64,000 nt of DNA from Amycolatopsis mongoliensis (GTDB taxonomy: Bacteria > Actinomycetota > Actinomycetes > Mycobacteriales > Pseudonocardiaceae): positions 2,666,001 through 2,730,000 of the forward strand of contig NZ_CP127295.1 of the NCBI RefSeq assembly GCF_030285665.1, read 5' to 3'. The position numbers were made by a program, and so were the translations under genes. This document shows, piece by piece, positions 1 to 11,107 of this stretch (its first letter is position 1; every line of letters begins with the position of its first letter). The notes beneath the pieces are model-generated. The model had not been told where the DNA came from. It saw only the letters and a program-made list of their open reading frames with translations, and searched no databases.

Positions 1-135
1 CCGCACCGCTTCGCCGTGGGCCCGCACACGAGCGCCCGCTCGGCGGCGGCGTTCACCCGGCCCCGGACGAACGCGTCGAGCTTCCGCCAGAACGACGCCG
101 TCGCGCGCGAGATCCTGGCCCTCGTGAGTGGTTAG
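1..135 (+). CDS. C-terminal end of an unidentified protein (partial)
   Basis: An open frame enters from the left edge and stops at TAG 133-135, giving 44 residues that end in AREILALVSG. The stop lies inside the palindrome at 120-167, the same arrangement as for the converging gene on the other strand. The fragment is rich in Ser, Ala and Arg and shows no motif I recognise, so no function is proposed. Codon third positions are mostly G or C, which supports real coding, but the piece is short and I am not certain it is a gene. Confidence 0.4.
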   Translation, partial: PHRFAVGPHTSARSAAAFTRPRTNASSFRQNDAVAREILALVSG

Positions 136-167
136 GGCGGTTCTAACCGCCCTAACCACTCACGAGG
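120..167. terminator. Long palindrome, family B copy 1 (bidirectional terminator-like)
   Basis: Two perfect 23-nt arms flank a CT loop. The outer ends read CCTCGTGAGTGG and CCACTCACGAGG, and the core is TTAGGGCGGTT. Stop codons of both converging genes fall within it. It is the same element as 7301-7346 and 54058-54103 with small changes in the outer arms. There is no T-tract. A role as bidirectional terminator is inferred from its position between gene ends. Confidence 0.75.
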
Positions 168-1266
168 CCCAGGCGACCACCTCGGCGAGGACTTGCTCGG
201 GTGGGGGCATTTTCGCGATCTCGGCCGCGATGCCCCGGGCGGTGTCGCGGGGTTTCGGGTCGGTGAGCAGGTCGCGGGCCGCTGCCTCGATCGCGGGTAT
301 CCGGATCGCGTCGCCGACCAGGGACTTCGCCGCGCCGAGTGCCGAGAGCGTTTCCGCGTTCGCGAACTGGTCGGCGCCCTGCGGCAGGATCAGCTGCGGC
401 AGCCCGGCCGCGAGTGACGCCAGCACCGTGCCCGTGCCGCCGTGGTGCACCACCAGGCCCGCGTGCTTCAAGACCTCCGCCTGCGGCACGAACCCGGCCA
501 CCTGGACGCGAGCCGGCAGCTCGCCCAACGCCGACGGGTCGCCGGGGCCGAGCGCCACCAGCACGTCCACGTCCAGGCGGGACAGCGCGCGGATCGCGCC
601 GCGCAGGACGTCCGTCGCGCCGAAGACCACCGTGCCCAGCGTCAGGTAGACGAAGCCGTCTTCCGGGAGCGGCGGCAGCGGGACGTCGGGGTCGAACGGC
701 GTCGGGCGCATCCGGAACACCGTCGGCACGGACGCGGTGCCCGGGTCGCGGACGCTGTCGGGCCAGACGTCGACGCAGGCGTCGCCGAAGAGCGCGTCCG
801 CCGGGAGCTCGCCCCAGAGCGGCCGCAGCCGTTCGGCGGCCACGGCCAGGATCTCCGGCGGCATCGACCGCCCGATCACGACCGAGACGGCCGGGATGCC
901 CGCCCGCCGCGCCGCCACCCCGGCGCCGACGTCGCTCATGTCGTAGACGACCAGGTCGGGACGCAGTTCGGGGAGCAGCGGCGTCAGGTCGCCGAGCAGC
1001 GAGTGCGGCAGCAGCTCGGCGAACATGGTGATGCCGACGTCGAGGAAACCGGCGTCCGCACCGTGCCGCTTCTGGGCTTCGGCCTCCGCCTCGCCGATGC
1101 CGATCCCGGCGCGGTGGACCTCGAAACCGAGGTCACGCACCTGGGGCACGAACGCTTCGCCGGTGCCGAAGACGACCTCGTGACCCGCTGCCGCGGCCGC
1201 GTTCGCCAAGGGCAGCAAGGGAAACAGGTGGCCGTACGCCGGGCGGCACGTGAAGAGGATCCGCAC
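160..1266 (-). CDS. GT1-family (MGT/UGT-like) glycosyltransferase
   Basis: A 368-residue GT-B glycosyltransferase that would transfer a sugar from an NDP-sugar to a small-molecule acceptor. The N-terminus has the Rossmann start MRILFTCRPAYGHLFPLLPL with the usual GH near residue 12. The C-terminal donor site shows HHGGTGTVLASLAAGLP followed by PQGADQFANA, the pattern of bacterial antibiotic and macrolide glycosyltransferases. The length is slightly short for the family (about 390-420). The GTG start has a -10 box TACGCT six bases upstream and no Shine-Dalgarno, so the mRNA is probably leaderless. It lies 16 bp after the GH18 gene on the same strand. The acceptor cannot be told from sequence, and no biosynthetic cluster surrounds it. 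Confidence 0.85.
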   Translation of the reverse strand: MRILFTCRPAYGHLFPLLPLANAAAAAGHEVVFGTGEAFVPQVRDLGFEVHRAGIGIGEAEAEAQKRHGADAGFLDVGITMFAELLPHSLLGDLTPLLPELRPDLVVYDMSDVGAGVAARRAGIPAVSVVIGRSMPPEILAVAAERLRPLWGELPADALFGDACVDVWPDSVRDPGTASVPTVFRMRPTPFDPDVPLPPLPEDGFVYLTLGTVVFGATDVLRGAIRALSRLDVDVLVALGPGDPSALGELPARVQVAGFVPQAEVLKHAGLVVHHGGTGTVLASLAAGLPQLILPQGADQFANAETLSALGAAKSLVGDAIRIPAIEAAARDLLTDPKPRDTARGIAAEIAKMPPPEQVLAEVVAWAS

Positions 1267-1272
1267 CGCCCG

Positions 1273-1278
1273 AGCGTA
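1273..1278 (-). promoter_or_regulatory. -10 box for leaderless glycosyltransferase mRNA
   Basis: On the minus strand TACGCT is followed by six bases and then the GTG at 1266, which places the transcription start on the start codon. No ribosome binding site is present. Confidence 0.55.
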
Positions 1279-1282
1279 CCGG

Positions 1283-2176
1283 TCAGCCCTTCACGACCGG
1301 AGCGATTTGCTGCGCCCACTGCTGCGGGGCCGACGTCCCGCCGGGCAGGGAGTTGAAGTACTCCCAGCCGTCGATCCCGCCGAAGTCCGCGTACTTGCCG
1401 ATGAGACTCCGCACGGTCGACTGAAGTGTCGACATGGCGACATAGCCGCTGCAGTTCGCGGGGTTGGTCACGGTCCCGGCGACGACCTTGCTCGCCGGCA
1501 CGACTCCGCGCTGGATGATGCCGTCGTAGCCGGAGGTGCTGCTCAGCGAGCCCCAGCCACAGTAGAACTGCGTGTTGAACCAGGAGATCTGGCTGCCGCG
1601 GTCGCGGTAGAGCGTGTCGTAGTCGAGGCCCGAGAGCCCGCCGCCGCCGCTGAGTTCGGTCGCGACCGGAGCCAACGTCACCAGGAACGAGCTGCCGAAG
1701 TCGGCGCGCAGGGCGTCGATCAGCTTGTTGAGCGCGGCGTTGGACATGTGCTCTTCGACGTCGAGGTCGATGCCGGAGAGCGAGTACGTCCGGATGAGGT
1801 TCCGCAGCAGCGGGTAGTAGGTGTCGAACTGGGTTTCGAGCCGCTGGAAGCTGCCCGCGGCCGCCCCGCCGACGAAGGCGAGGACGTGCACACCCTGGCT
1901 GCGCAGGGTCGCGAGGTCCTGCCACATCCGCGTGAACTTCGCGGCGTCGGGCGGATCGTCGTTGAGGTGCACGACGCTGTTGGCGTCGAGGTGGATGGCC
2001 CCGACGACGACGTCCGTGGCCCCGGCGTCGCGCAGAGGCAGCGGCGAGACGTAGGTGGAGCCGTTGTAGATGGTCTGGTAGTAGACGACAACCCTGCGCC
2101 CGGCGGCGGCCGAAGCCGGCACCGCACCCGAAATCATCAGCACCAAGGCCACGAAGGCCACGCCGATCCTCCGCAT
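1283..2176 (-). CDS. Secreted GH18-fold glycosidase (chitinase/ENGase-like)
   Basis: A 297-residue exported protein starting MRRIGVAFVALVLMISG and ending its signal peptide near PASAAAG. The mature part starts with a strand, VVVYYQ, and carries LSGIDLDVEEH. This matches the GH18 signature DGxDxDxE, with the catalytic acid Glu kept but the first Asp replaced by Ser. Later YDTLYRDRG and WFNTQFYCGW fit the GH18 barrel. It probably cleaves beta-1,4-GlcNAc linkages in chitin or N-glycans; the small size and single domain recall endo-beta-N-acetylglucosaminidases. I chose ATG 2176 over an in-frame ATG 12 bp upstream because TATGGT lies seven bases ahead of it, the leaderless pattern common in this window. 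Confidence 0.8.
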   Translation of the reverse strand: MRRIGVAFVALVLMISGAVPASAAAGRRVVVYYQTIYNGSTYVSPLPLRDAGATDVVVGAIHLDANSVVHLNDDPPDAAKFTRMWQDLATLRSQGVHVLAFVGGAAAGSFQRLETQFDTYYPLLRNLIRTYSLSGIDLDVEEHMSNAALNKLIDALRADFGSSFLVTLAPVATELSGGGGLSGLDYDTLYRDRGSQISWFNTQFYCGWGSLSSTSGYDGIIQRGVVPASKVVAGTVTNPANCSGYVAMSTLQSTVRSLIGKYADFGGIDGWEYFNSLPGGTSAPQQWAQQIAPVVKG

Positions 2177-2183
2177 GGTCCAG

Positions 2184-2189
2184 ACCATA
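2184..2189 (-). promoter_or_regulatory. -10 box for leaderless GH18 mRNA
   Basis: Minus-strand TATGGT, then seven bases, then ATG 2176. It overlaps an upstream in-frame ATG, which argues that the upstream ATG is not used. Confidence 0.45.
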
Positions 2190-2245
2190 AGTGGCGGTGA
2201 GTGGTTGGGGAAACACCCACCGTCGAACTTGTCCGGTTTCCTGTC

Positions 2246-3796
2246 TCAGCTGACCTCCTGCACCGAACGCCCGGGGATCGCCGCCAGCAGCTCCTTCGTG
2301 TACTCGGCTTGAGGTGCCTCCAGCACCTGCGTGGCCGGGCCCAGCTCCACCAGCGCGCCCTCGCGCATCACGCCGACCTGGTCCGCCAACTGCCGCACCA
2401 CCGCCAGGTCGTGCGAGATGAACAGGTACGACAGTCCCAGTTCCGATTGCAGGTCGGCCAGCAGCCGCAGGATCTGGGCCTGCACCGAGACGTCCAGCGC
2501 GGACACCGGCTCGTCGCACACCACCAGGTCCGGCCGCAGCGCCAACGCGCGCGCGATCGCCACCCGCTGGCGCTGGCCGCCCGACAGCTCGGCCGGCTTC
2601 CGGCGCGCCACCGACGAAGGCAGCGCGACCTGCTCCAGCAGCTCCGGGACCCGGGTGCGCGGAAGACCGAACGCCCGCAACGGCTCCGCGACGACGTCCT
2701 CGATGGAGAACTTCGGGTTCAGCGACGCATACGGGTTCTGGTAGACGACCTGCATCCGTCGCCGCAGCCTGCGCAGTTCGGCGCCGGACAACGTCGTGAT
2801 GTCCTGGCCGTCGAACTCCACCGAACCCGCCGACGGCGTCTCCAGCCGGAGCACCATGCGGGCCGTCGTCGACTTGCCCGAGCCCGACTCGCCCACCAGC
2901 GCCAGGGTCTGGCCGCGCGGGATGTCGAACGAGATCCCGTCGACCGCGCGGATTCCGCCGTCGAACGTCTTCGCGAGGTCCCGGACGGAAACCAGCGGCT
3001 CGGCGGCCGGGGCGGGCGGGCGTGACGCGCTGGTCATGCTCGGCGCCGCCGCGAGCAGCTGCTGCGTATACGGGTGCGTGGGCGCGCTGACGACCGACGA
3101 ACCCTCTTCGACCACCGAGCCCTGCGAGAGCACCACGATCCGCGATGCGCGGTCAGCCGCGACGCCGAGGTCGTGCGTGATCAGCAGGATCGCCGTGCCC
3201 GACTCGGCGGCCAGCGACGTCAGGTGGTCGAGGATCCGGCGCTGCACCGTGACGTCCAGCGCCGACGTCGGCTCGTCCGCGATGATCAGCTTCGGCCGCC
3301 CGGCCAGCGCCGACGCGATCAGCACGCGCTGCCGGAGCCCGCCCGACAGCTGGTGCGGGTACTGCCGCGCCCTGCGCGACGGGTCAGGGACACCCGCGCG
3401 TTCGAGCAGTTCGATCGCTTGCGCCGAGGCGGTCCGCCGGTCCGCGAGCCCGTGGATCTTCAGCACCTCCGCGACCTGGTCGCCGATCCGGTGCACGGGA
3501 TTCAGCGACACCGCCGGGTCCTGCGGCACCAGCGCGATCTCGCGGCCGCGCACGCCACGCCACTGCTTGTCCGACAGGGAAAGCAGGTCGCGGCCGGCGA
3601 AGGTGATCGAGCCGCCGTCGACGCGGCCGCCGCGGGGCAGCAGGCCGATGGCCGCGTGCGCCGTGGTCGACTTGCCCGAGCCCGATTCTCCGACGATGGC
3701 GACCACCTCGCCCGCGTCGATGTCCAGGCCGACGTCACGGACGGCCGGGACCTTCCGGTACGACACGGTCAGGTCCGAAATCCGCAGCAGGGTCAT
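2246..3796 (-). CDS. Dipeptide/nickel-type ABC transporter, fused double ATPase
   Basis: A 516-residue cytoplasmic ATPase with two complete ABC modules in one chain (DppD plus DppF equivalent). Each half has Walker [12 protein letters not shown]. The signature motifs are [15 protein letters not shown] in the first half and [15 protein letters not shown] in the second, followed by Walker [12 protein letters not shown] and [11 protein letters not shown]. It would power import by the two permeases upstream. The ATG at 3796 overlaps the permease stop by ATGA, which fixes the start and implies translational coupling. It is the last gene of a four-gene operon transcribed leftward. Confidence 0.93.
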   Translation of the reverse strand: MTLLRISDLTVSYRKVPAVRDVGLDIDAGEVVAIVGESGSGKSTTAHAAIGLLPRGGRVDGGSITFAGRDLLSLSDKQWRGVRGREIALVPQDPAVSLNPVHRIGDQVAEVLKIHGLADRRTASAQAIELLERAGVPDPSRRARQYPHQLSGGLRQRVLIASALAGRPKLIIADEPTSALDVTVQRRILDHLTSLAAESGTAILLITHDLGVAADRASRIVVLSQGSVVEEGSSVVSAPTHPYTQQLLAAAPSMTSASRPPAPAAEPLVSVRDLAKTFDGGIRAVDGISFDIPRGQTLALVGESGSGKSTTARMVLRLETPSAGSVEFDGQDITTLSGAELRRLRRRMQVVYQNPYASLNPKFSIEDVVAEPLRAFGLPRTRVPELLEQVALPSSVARRKPAELSGGQRQRVAIARALALRPDLVVCDEPVSALDVSVQAQILRLLADLQSELGLSYLFISHDLAVVRQLADQVGVMREGALVELGPATQVLEAPQAEYTKELLAAIPGRSVQEVS

Positions 3797-4608
3797 CGGT
3801 CTCCTCCGTCCAGCGCGCGGGACAGCCGGTTCGCGGCGAGGACCACCGCCGCGACCGTCAGCCCCGGGAACGTCGTCATCCACCAGGCCGTGGCCAGGAA
3901 GCTGCGCCCGCCCGCGACGAGCGAGCCCCACTCCGGCGTCGGCGGCGTCGCGCCGAAGCCGAGGAAGCTCAATGCCGACACCTCGAGCACGGCCGTGCCG
4001 AGGGTGAGTGTCGCCAGGGCGAGCACCGGGCCCACTGCGTTCGGCAGCACGTGCCGCAGCAGCACGCCGGACCAGCGCACTCCGCTCGCGCGCGCCGCTT
4101 CGACGAACACGCCGTTTCGCACGCGAAGCACCTCCGCGCGCATGACTCGCGCGAAGGACGCCAGGTTCGCGATGCCGACGGCGATCGCGACGTTCGTCGT
4201 GCCGAAGCCCAGCGCCGTGACCAGGGCCAGCGACAGCAGGATCGGCGGAATGGCCAGGAAAACGTCGACGACCCGCATGATCGCGGTGTCCGCCCAGCCG
4301 CCGCGGAACCCGGCCAGCAGGCCGAGCGCCGAGCCCGCGACGAGTGCCACGAGCACGGCGATCGCGGTCGCCCGCAGCGAGAGCGACGCGCCGTGGATCA
4401 CGCGCGCGTAGACGTCCCGGCCGGTTTCGTCGGTGCCGAACAGGTGGTGCAGCGACGGGCCTTGAAGCCGTTCGGCCGGGACGCCGGTGATCGGGTCGTA
4501 CCCGGTCAGCAGCGTCGGTACGAAGGCCGCGAGCAGCACGAACGCCAGGACCGCGACCGCGATCGTGAGTCCCGGGCGGCGGACGACCGGGGTGGCGAGG
4601 TCAACCAC
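3793..4608 (-). CDS. Dipeptide/nickel-type ABC permease, DppC class
   Basis: A 271-residue inner-membrane permease. It opens with a hydrophobic helix ([18 protein letters not shown]), then the family sequence [20 protein letters not shown] that precedes the transmembrane domain. The coupling loop [18 protein letters not shown] matches the EAA motif that docks on the ATPase, and a conserved C-terminal [16 protein letters not shown] follows. It pairs with the permease upstream, overlapping it by 8 bp, and with the ATPase downstream, overlapping it by 4 bp. The substrate is likely an oligopeptide or related solute but cannot be fixed from the permease. Confidence 0.93.
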   Translation of the reverse strand: MVDLATPVVRRPGLTIAVAVLAFVLLAAFVPTLLTGYDPITGVPAERLQGPSLHHLFGTDETGRDVYARVIHGASLSLRATAIAVLVALVAGSALGLLAGFRGGWADTAIMRVVDVFLAIPPILLSLALVTALGFGTTNVAIAVGIANLASFARVMRAEVLRVRNGVFVEAARASGVRWSGVLLRHVLPNAVGPVLALATLTLGTAVLEVSALSFLGFGATPPTPEWGSLVAGGRSFLATAWWMTTFPGLTVAAVVLAANRLSRALDGGDR

Positions 4609-5554
4609 GGGCCACCTCCGGGGTCCGCGCGATGCGCGGGTCGAGCAGCGGGTAGAGCAGGTCGACGATCAGGTTGAGCACCACGAACACCAGCGCGGCC
4701 AGCACGATCACCGCCTGCACCACCGGGACGTCCTGCGCGGTGACGGCGGCCGCGGTGATCCGGCCGACGCCGTCGCGGGAGAACGCCGTCTCGGTGATCA
4801 CCGACCCCGCGACGAGGTTGCCCGCCACCACGCCGGCGACGGTCAGCGTCGGCACGGCGGCGTTGCGCAGGAGGTGTCCGAAGTGGACTCGCCAACGGCT
4901 CGCGCCCTTGGCCGCCGCGATCTCCGCGTACGGCTCCGCCTGCTGCGTCGCGAGGCTCTTGGCCAGCACCTGCCCGATGATCGCGCCGGTCGGCAGCGCG
5001 AGGGTGATCGCGGGCAGGATGCTCGTCTCGAAGCCCTGCGTGCCCAGCGCCGGCAGCAGCCGCAGCCGGAACGAGAAGAACTGGATCAGCAGCAGCCCGA
5101 CCCAGAACGGGGGCAGCGAGATCGCCAGTGACGGCAGGGAGAGCAGCGCCTGCCGCAGCCAGCGGAACCGCGTGAACGTGCCGAGGAACGCCGAGCCGCC
5201 ACCGAACACCACCGCGAACAGCAGCGCCAGACCGGTCACCGCGAGCGTCGGCGGCAACGCCGTGACGACCATGTGCGTCGCGTCGTCGCCGGTCGCGACG
5301 CTGCGGCCGAAGTCGCCGTGCAGCGCCGAGACCAGCCGTTTCAGGTACTGGACCGGCAGGGCCGAGTCGAGGCCGTACTCCGCGCGGGCGGCGGCGAGCT
5401 GCTCGGGGGTCGCCGAGGAACCTGCCTCCCCGCTGGCGAGCTTCGCCGAAACGGCGTCGCCCGGCAGCAGGTAAAGGATCAGGAACGACAGCGTGAACGC
5501 CGCCCAGAGCACGAACACCGCCTGCCCGACGCGGCGGAGGAGGTAGCGCCTCAC
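4601..5554 (-). CDS. Dipeptide/nickel-type ABC permease, DppB class
   Basis: A 317-residue permease beginning VRRYLLRRVGQAVFVLWAAF, the usual DppB start (RRLLQ-like basic segment plus first helix). Six hydrophobic segments follow, with the EAA loop around QAEPYAEIAAAKGASRWRVHFGH written here as QAEPYAEIAAAKGASRW. The GTG start at 5554 overlaps the stop of the binding-protein gene by GTGA, and the stop overlaps the next permease start by 8 bp. Longer upstream readings in this frame run antisense to nothing and through the binding-protein gene, so they are not used. Confidence 0.92.
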   Translation of the reverse strand: MRRYLLRRVGQAVFVLWAAFTLSFLILYLLPGDAVSAKLASGEAGSSATPEQLAAARAEYGLDSALPVQYLKRLVSALHGDFGRSVATGDDATHMVVTALPPTLAVTGLALLFAVVFGGGSAFLGTFTRFRWLRQALLSLPSLAISLPPFWVGLLLIQFFSFRLRLLPALGTQGFETSILPAITLALPTGAIIGQVLAKSLATQQAEPYAEIAAAKGASRWRVHFGHLLRNAAVPTLTVAGVVAGNLVAGSVITETAFSRDGVGRITAAAVTAQDVPVVQAVIVLAALVFVVLNLIVDLLYPLLDPRIARTPEVARG

Positions 5555-7161
5555 GACAGCCACGCGTCGAAGAGCTGCAGCCGCGACGACGCCTCGAAGT
5601 CGACGGCGTGCGCCTGCGAGCTCAGCGCGACGACCTGGGTCAGCTCGAACACCGGGACGGCGTAGGCGTGGTCGACGATCAGCTTCTGCACCTCGTCGGC
5701 CGACGGCTTGCGCTTGGCGTTGTCCACAGTGGACGACTGGGTGTCGAGGGCGACGTCGAGCGGGTTGCCCGGCGTCAGCTTGCTGCGGTTGCCGGCCTTG
5801 GTGGAGAACTGGCCGCGCAGGATGTCCGGGTCGGCGCGGGTCACGTTGTACCAGAGGAAGTCGTAGTTCCCGCTGAGCTGGATCTGCGTGGTCTCGGCGG
5901 TGGTGTGCTGCTCGATCCGCAGGTCGAAGCCGATCTTGCGCAGCTGCTGCTGGACCAGCTCCAGCACGCTGCGGTTCTGGTTGAACACCGGCGAGAACAC
6001 GACGGACGCGCTCAGCTTCTGCCCGTTCTTGACGCGGATCCCGTCGGGCCCGGGCGCCCAGCCGTCGCCGTCGAGCAGCGCGGCCGCGCCCTTCTGGTCG
6101 TAGGCGAGCTGCTGCGAGAGGTCGTCGTAGAGCGGTGTCGCCGAGCCGAGGATGCTGGTGGCGGGCTGGTAGCTGGCCGTCAGCACGGTGTTCACGACCT
6201 CGGTGCGGTCGACGCCCTTGAGCACGGCCTGGCGCACCTTCTCGTCGGTGAGCACGCCGCGGGTGGTGTTGGCGTGCAGGTTGAACACGACGCCGGGGTT
6301 GGGCCGGATGTTCTCGCTGAAGCCGTTGCCCTTGAACTGCGGCTCGTCGACCGGCTGGATGTCGGTGGCCGCGTCGAGCTGGCCGGACGCGAGGCTGCCG
6401 GTGCGGACGCCGGGCTCCGGCACGATCTTGTAGTCGATCTTGTCGAGGTAGGCCTCGCCCTGGTGCTTGAACAGCGACGAGCCCCACGCGTAGCCCTTGC
6501 GCTTGGCCAGGACGATCTCCTGGTTCTGCTTCAGGCTTTCGAAGACGAACGGCCCGGAGCCGATCAGGCCGGTGCCCTGGCAGCGCTGCTCCGGCGTCTT
6601 CTTGAACGCCGCCGGCGCGAGGACGCCGAGCGACATCGTCGAGCTGGCCTGCAGGAACTGGGCGCTGGGCGAGGAGAACTCGATCCGTACGGTCCGCGGG
6701 TCGACGACCGTCGACGTCTTGTACGCGGCGAGGTAGCCGTAGCCGAGCTGGGCTTTCGTGCCGAGAGCTTTGATGCCGTCGAAGCTCGTCTTCACCGCGG
6801 CGGCGTCGACCGGGCTGCCGTCGGAGAACGTCGCGCCGGGACGCAGGTGGAAGGTGAACGCCGTCGAGTCGGCGTTGATCTCCCACTTCTCGGCCAGCCA
6901 CGGCTTGATCTCGCCGGTCTTCGGGTCCTGGTCGGTGAGCGAGTCGACCAGCTGGCGCGCGACGTTGATGGAGGCGTTCGTCGCGGTCTGCTGCGGGTCG
7001 ATGCAGTCGGGCGCGGACGAGATGCCGAGCCTGAGCGTGCCGCCGGGCTTCGGCGGGCCGGCGTCGGCGGCTTGTTCGGTGCCGGCGGCGGAGCAGGCGG
7101 TCAGCAGGACGGGCAGGGCGAGCAGGGCCGCGGCGTTGCGGGCGCGGGAAAGGGGGTACAC
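5551..7161 (-). CDS. Peptide/nickel ABC transporter solute-binding lipoprotein (SBP family 5)
   Basis: A 536-residue extracytoplasmic binding protein and first gene of the leftward ABC operon. The signal peptide ends in a lipobox, LLTACSAAG, so Cys 23 or nearby should be lipidated and anchor it outside the membrane. The mature protein starts with GGTLRLGISSAPDCIDPQQT, the typical family-5 N-terminus, and has the expected length. GTG 7161 has GGAGG on the minus strand about seven bases upstream. The family binds oligopeptides, nickel chelates, opines or sugars; the specific ligand is not evident. Confidence 0.92.
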   Translation of the reverse strand: MYPLSRARNAAALLALPVLLTACSAAGTEQAADAGPPKPGGTLRLGISSAPDCIDPQQTATNASINVARQLVDSLTDQDPKTGEIKPWLAEKWEINADSTAFTFHLRPGATFSDGSPVDAAAVKTSFDGIKALGTKAQLGYGYLAAYKTSTVVDPRTVRIEFSSPSAQFLQASSTMSLGVLAPAAFKKTPEQRCQGTGLIGSGPFVFESLKQNQEIVLAKRKGYAWGSSLFKHQGEAYLDKIDYKIVPEPGVRTGSLASGQLDAATDIQPVDEPQFKGNGFSENIRPNPGVVFNLHANTTRGVLTDEKVRQAVLKGVDRTEVVNTVLTASYQPATSILGSATPLYDDLSQQLAYDQKGAAALLDGDGWAPGPDGIRVKNGQKLSASVVFSPVFNQNRSVLELVQQQLRKIGFDLRIEQHTTAETTQIQLSGNYDFLWYNVTRADPDILRGQFSTKAGNRSKLTPGNPLDVALDTQSSTVDNAKRKPSADEVQKLIVDHAYAVPVFELTQVVALSSQAHAVDFEASSRLQLFDAWLS

Positions 7162-7300
7162 CGGACGGCCTCCAGCGGGGAGCGGTTGCGTCTTCGATGA
7201 GCGACGCTAACCACGCGCTGAAGGCCGTCCCACAAGCTGAACCGGAGTCCCAAACCCTGGCACCGCAACGAATCCGCCTTGACTTCGCGCCGGTGCGAGT

Positions 7301-7346
7301 GTCGTGAGTGTTTAGGGCGGTTCTAACCGCCCTAAACACTCACGAC
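7301..7346. terminator. Long palindrome, family B copy 2
   Basis: Perfect 22-nt arms around a CT loop, ends GTCGTGAGTG and CACTCACGAC. It is identical over all 46 bases to the copy at 54058-54103. It follows the HNH gene by 4 bp and lies upstream of the ABC operon, so here it sits between two genes on the same strand rather than converging ones. Confidence 0.8.
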
Positions 7347-7350
7347 GGGG

Positions 7351-7989
7351 TCAGCAGCGGCCGAGCATGTCCGTCAGGGCGGACTTCTCGGCGGTGTTGA
7401 TCGTCAGCTTGAACTTGTACTTCACCGCGGTCCACATCTTCGCGTAGGTGCACCAGTAGCTGGTGAGCGGCGGCTTCCACTGGTCGGGCGACTTGTCGCC
7501 CTTCTCCTGGTTGACGTTGTCCGTCACGGCGATCAGCTGCGGGTCGGTGAGGTCGTTCGCGAACGCCTGGCGCTGCGCGGTCGTCCACGCCGACGCACCG
7601 GTGCGCCACGCGTCCGCCAGCGGCACTACGTGGTCGATGTCCACATCGGACGTCGCGGTCCAGGTCTCGCCGTCGTACGGGCTGAACCAGCTGCCGGAGG
7701 TGGCCGCGCAGTCCGACCCGGTGACGACGTTCGTGCCGTCGCGCTTGAGGACCACCTCGCGGGTGTTGCAGCTGTTGCCCTGGTCGATCCAGTGCGGGAA
7801 CTTGTCCCGGCTGTAGCCGGTCTGGGAACCGTCGGCCTTGACGGTCAGGGCCGCGAGCTCGGTCTTCGCCGTCGAGGCCGACGGGATGCCCGGCGGGGTG
7901 GCGTCGGCGACGCTCACGAGCGTGCCGGAGAGCACGGCGGTGGCCGCGAGAACGGTCAAGGAATGACGAACAGCACGCCTGGTTGGCAT
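7351..7989 (-). CDS. Secreted HNH-family nuclease (DUF1524/GmrSD-type)
   Basis: A 212-residue exported protein with a signal peptide (RRAVRHSLTVLAATAVLSGTL, cleavage near ADA-TPPG). The nuclease core carries DVDIDHVVPLADAWRTGA, in which DH is the catalytic pair of the beta-beta-alpha-metal fold. NLT-like NDLTDPQLIAVTDNVNQEKG and the closing WKPPLTSYWCTYAKMW follow as in secreted actinobacterial HNH proteins. Cysteines near residues 75, 94, 185 and the last residue probably form disulfides outside the cell. GGAGG sits upstream of ATG 7989. A role in nutrient scavenging from DNA or in competition is possible; no immunity gene is adjacent. Confidence 0.85.
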   Translation of the reverse strand: MPTRRAVRHSLTVLAATAVLSGTLVSVADATPPGIPSASTAKTELAALTVKADGSQTGYSRDKFPHWIDQGNSCNTREVVLKRDGTNVVTGSDCAATSGSWFSPYDGETWTATSDVDIDHVVPLADAWRTGASAWTTAQRQAFANDLTDPQLIAVTDNVNQEKGDKSPDQWKPPLTSYWCTYAKMWTAVKYKFKLTINTAEKSALTDMLGRC

Positions 7990-8048
7990 TTTGCTGCCTC
8001 CGTGTCAGGTGCGGGGACAGCTAACCCTGATACACGGGAGTGGCGAGT

Positions 8049-8096
8049 GCAACACGTATAGGTGACATGTTGCTGCCCGTTGATGAACGCTGCGTT
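8049..8096. promoter_or_regulatory. Inverted repeats upstream of the HNH gene
   Basis: GCAACA at 8049-8054 pairs with TGTTGC at 8068-8073, and a second palindrome AACGC-T-GCGTT lies at 8086-8096. Both are in the 140-bp gap between the HNH start and the end of the upstream gene. They may be operator or terminator sequences; nothing else is seen in the gap. Confidence 0.25.
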
Positions 8097-8129
8097 TCCG
8101 CGCGTGCACTCAAGGGTGAAAATCCCAGG

Positions 8130-10173
<2,044 letters not shown>

Positions 10174-10177
10174 GGTT

Positions 10178-10675
10178 TCAGGTCAGCTTCGTGCTGACCG
10201 GCGTCTCGTTGCGGAACAGGTCGAGCACCGGGCAGTGCTCGTCGACCTCGCGCTTGAGGTCTTCGTAGCGCTCCCGGCTCGCCGGGCCTTCCAGCTCGAC
10301 GGACACGCGCACGTCCCCGAAGCCGGGGCGGGTGTTGAAGGAGAAGCCGAAGAAGCCGTGCAGGTCGAGGTCGCCGTCGACGGTGACCTTGACGGAGTCG
10401 AGCGGAATCCCGCGCTTCGCCGCCCAGAACTGGTACGTGATCACCTGGCACGACCCGAGGGCGGCGAGCGCGAGCTCGACGGGGTTGGCGGCCTGATCGG
10501 TCCCGCCGAGCGCGGGCGGCTCGTCGACGGTGAAGCTGTGGTCCCGGACCTTGACGTGCACTTCGGTCGTGGTCCCGGGCTTGAGGGCGTTGGCCACGCT
10601 GAAGGAGACGGCGGCGTTGTGCGGGTCCGCGTCGACGGCCTTGCGGGTGCCTTCGATGACGTCGGTCAGCGACAT
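10178..10675 (-). CDS. OsmC/Ohr-family peroxiredoxin-like protein
   Basis: A 165-residue cytoplasmic protein of the OsmC fold, likely a thiol-dependent hydroperoxide reductase. Both family cysteines are visible: one in LAALGSCQVITYQFWA and one in DEHCPVLDLFRNETPV. The central helix with the first Cys and the conserved Gln after it is intact. GAGGAG lies upstream of ATG 10675. It converges on purA with only 4 bp between the stop codons and no obvious terminator in between. Confidence 0.88.
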   Translation of the reverse strand: MSLTDVIEGTRKAVDADPHNAAVSFSVANALKPGTTTEVHVKVRDHSFTVDEPPALGGTDQAANPVELALAALGSCQVITYQFWAAKRGIPLDSVKVTVDGDLDLHGFFGFSFNTRPGFGDVRVSVELEGPASRERYEDLKREVDEHCPVLDLFRNETPVSTKLT

Positions 10676-10862
10676 GGGGGCTCCTCGATGATCGGTATTT
10701 CGCCACAGGGTGGGCGATTTCGTAAGCGCTCGCTCGGGTTCTCAAGTCCTGGGAGCGCGGGTGCCCGGGATGCGGAAGCACTCGACCGGGGGACGCGAGG
10801 ACGGTAACGCCGGCGGTAACGGGGCGATAACGAGAGGGCAGGCACAGCAGGAGAGCCCTTTC

Positions 10863-11105
10863 GTGGAGGCGCACAGCGTGGAGACGTACAGCCGAGGTCC
10901 GATCGACGTGACCCGGGTCGCCGGGTTCCGCACCGGCACTGCCGATCCCGACGACCTCCGGCGCGCCGTCACCGCATCGCCCGGCTACGCGCGGGCCGCC
11001 GCCGATCAGCGGGCGGCGGTGCTCGAGCTCGTCCTGCAGACAGGCACCACCGAGCCGCGACGCCGTCTTCGCTCCCTGAAACGGCTTCTGGCTCGCCGGC
11101 GCTGA
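10863..11105 (+). CDS. Small basic protein of unknown function
   Basis: About 80 residues, starting at GTG 10863 (VEAHSVETYSRGPIDV) or at GTG 10878, which has GGAGG eight bases upstream. The middle is acidic to neutral (TADPDDLRRAVTAS) and the C-terminus is very basic (RRRLRSLKRLLARRR). I do not recognise a family. A stem-loop follows 3 bp after the stop. The coding frame shows GC-rich third positions. A longer reading from 10710 lacks support. Confidence 0.5.
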   Translation: MEAHSVETYSRGPIDVTRVAGFRTGTADPDDLRRAVTASPGYARAAADQRAAVLELVLQTGTTEPRRRLRSLKRLLARRR

Positions 11106-11107
11106 CC

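Noticed and set aside
2195..2221. GGTGAGTGG...CACCCACC as a fourth family B palindrome
   Set aside because: Only short arms pair and the TTAGGGCGGTT core is absent.
3796..3931. Longer start for the double ATPase
   Set aside because: The 45 extra residues lie in the permease gene and are Gly/Arg-rich shadow sequence; ATGA overlap at 3793-3796 fixes the start.
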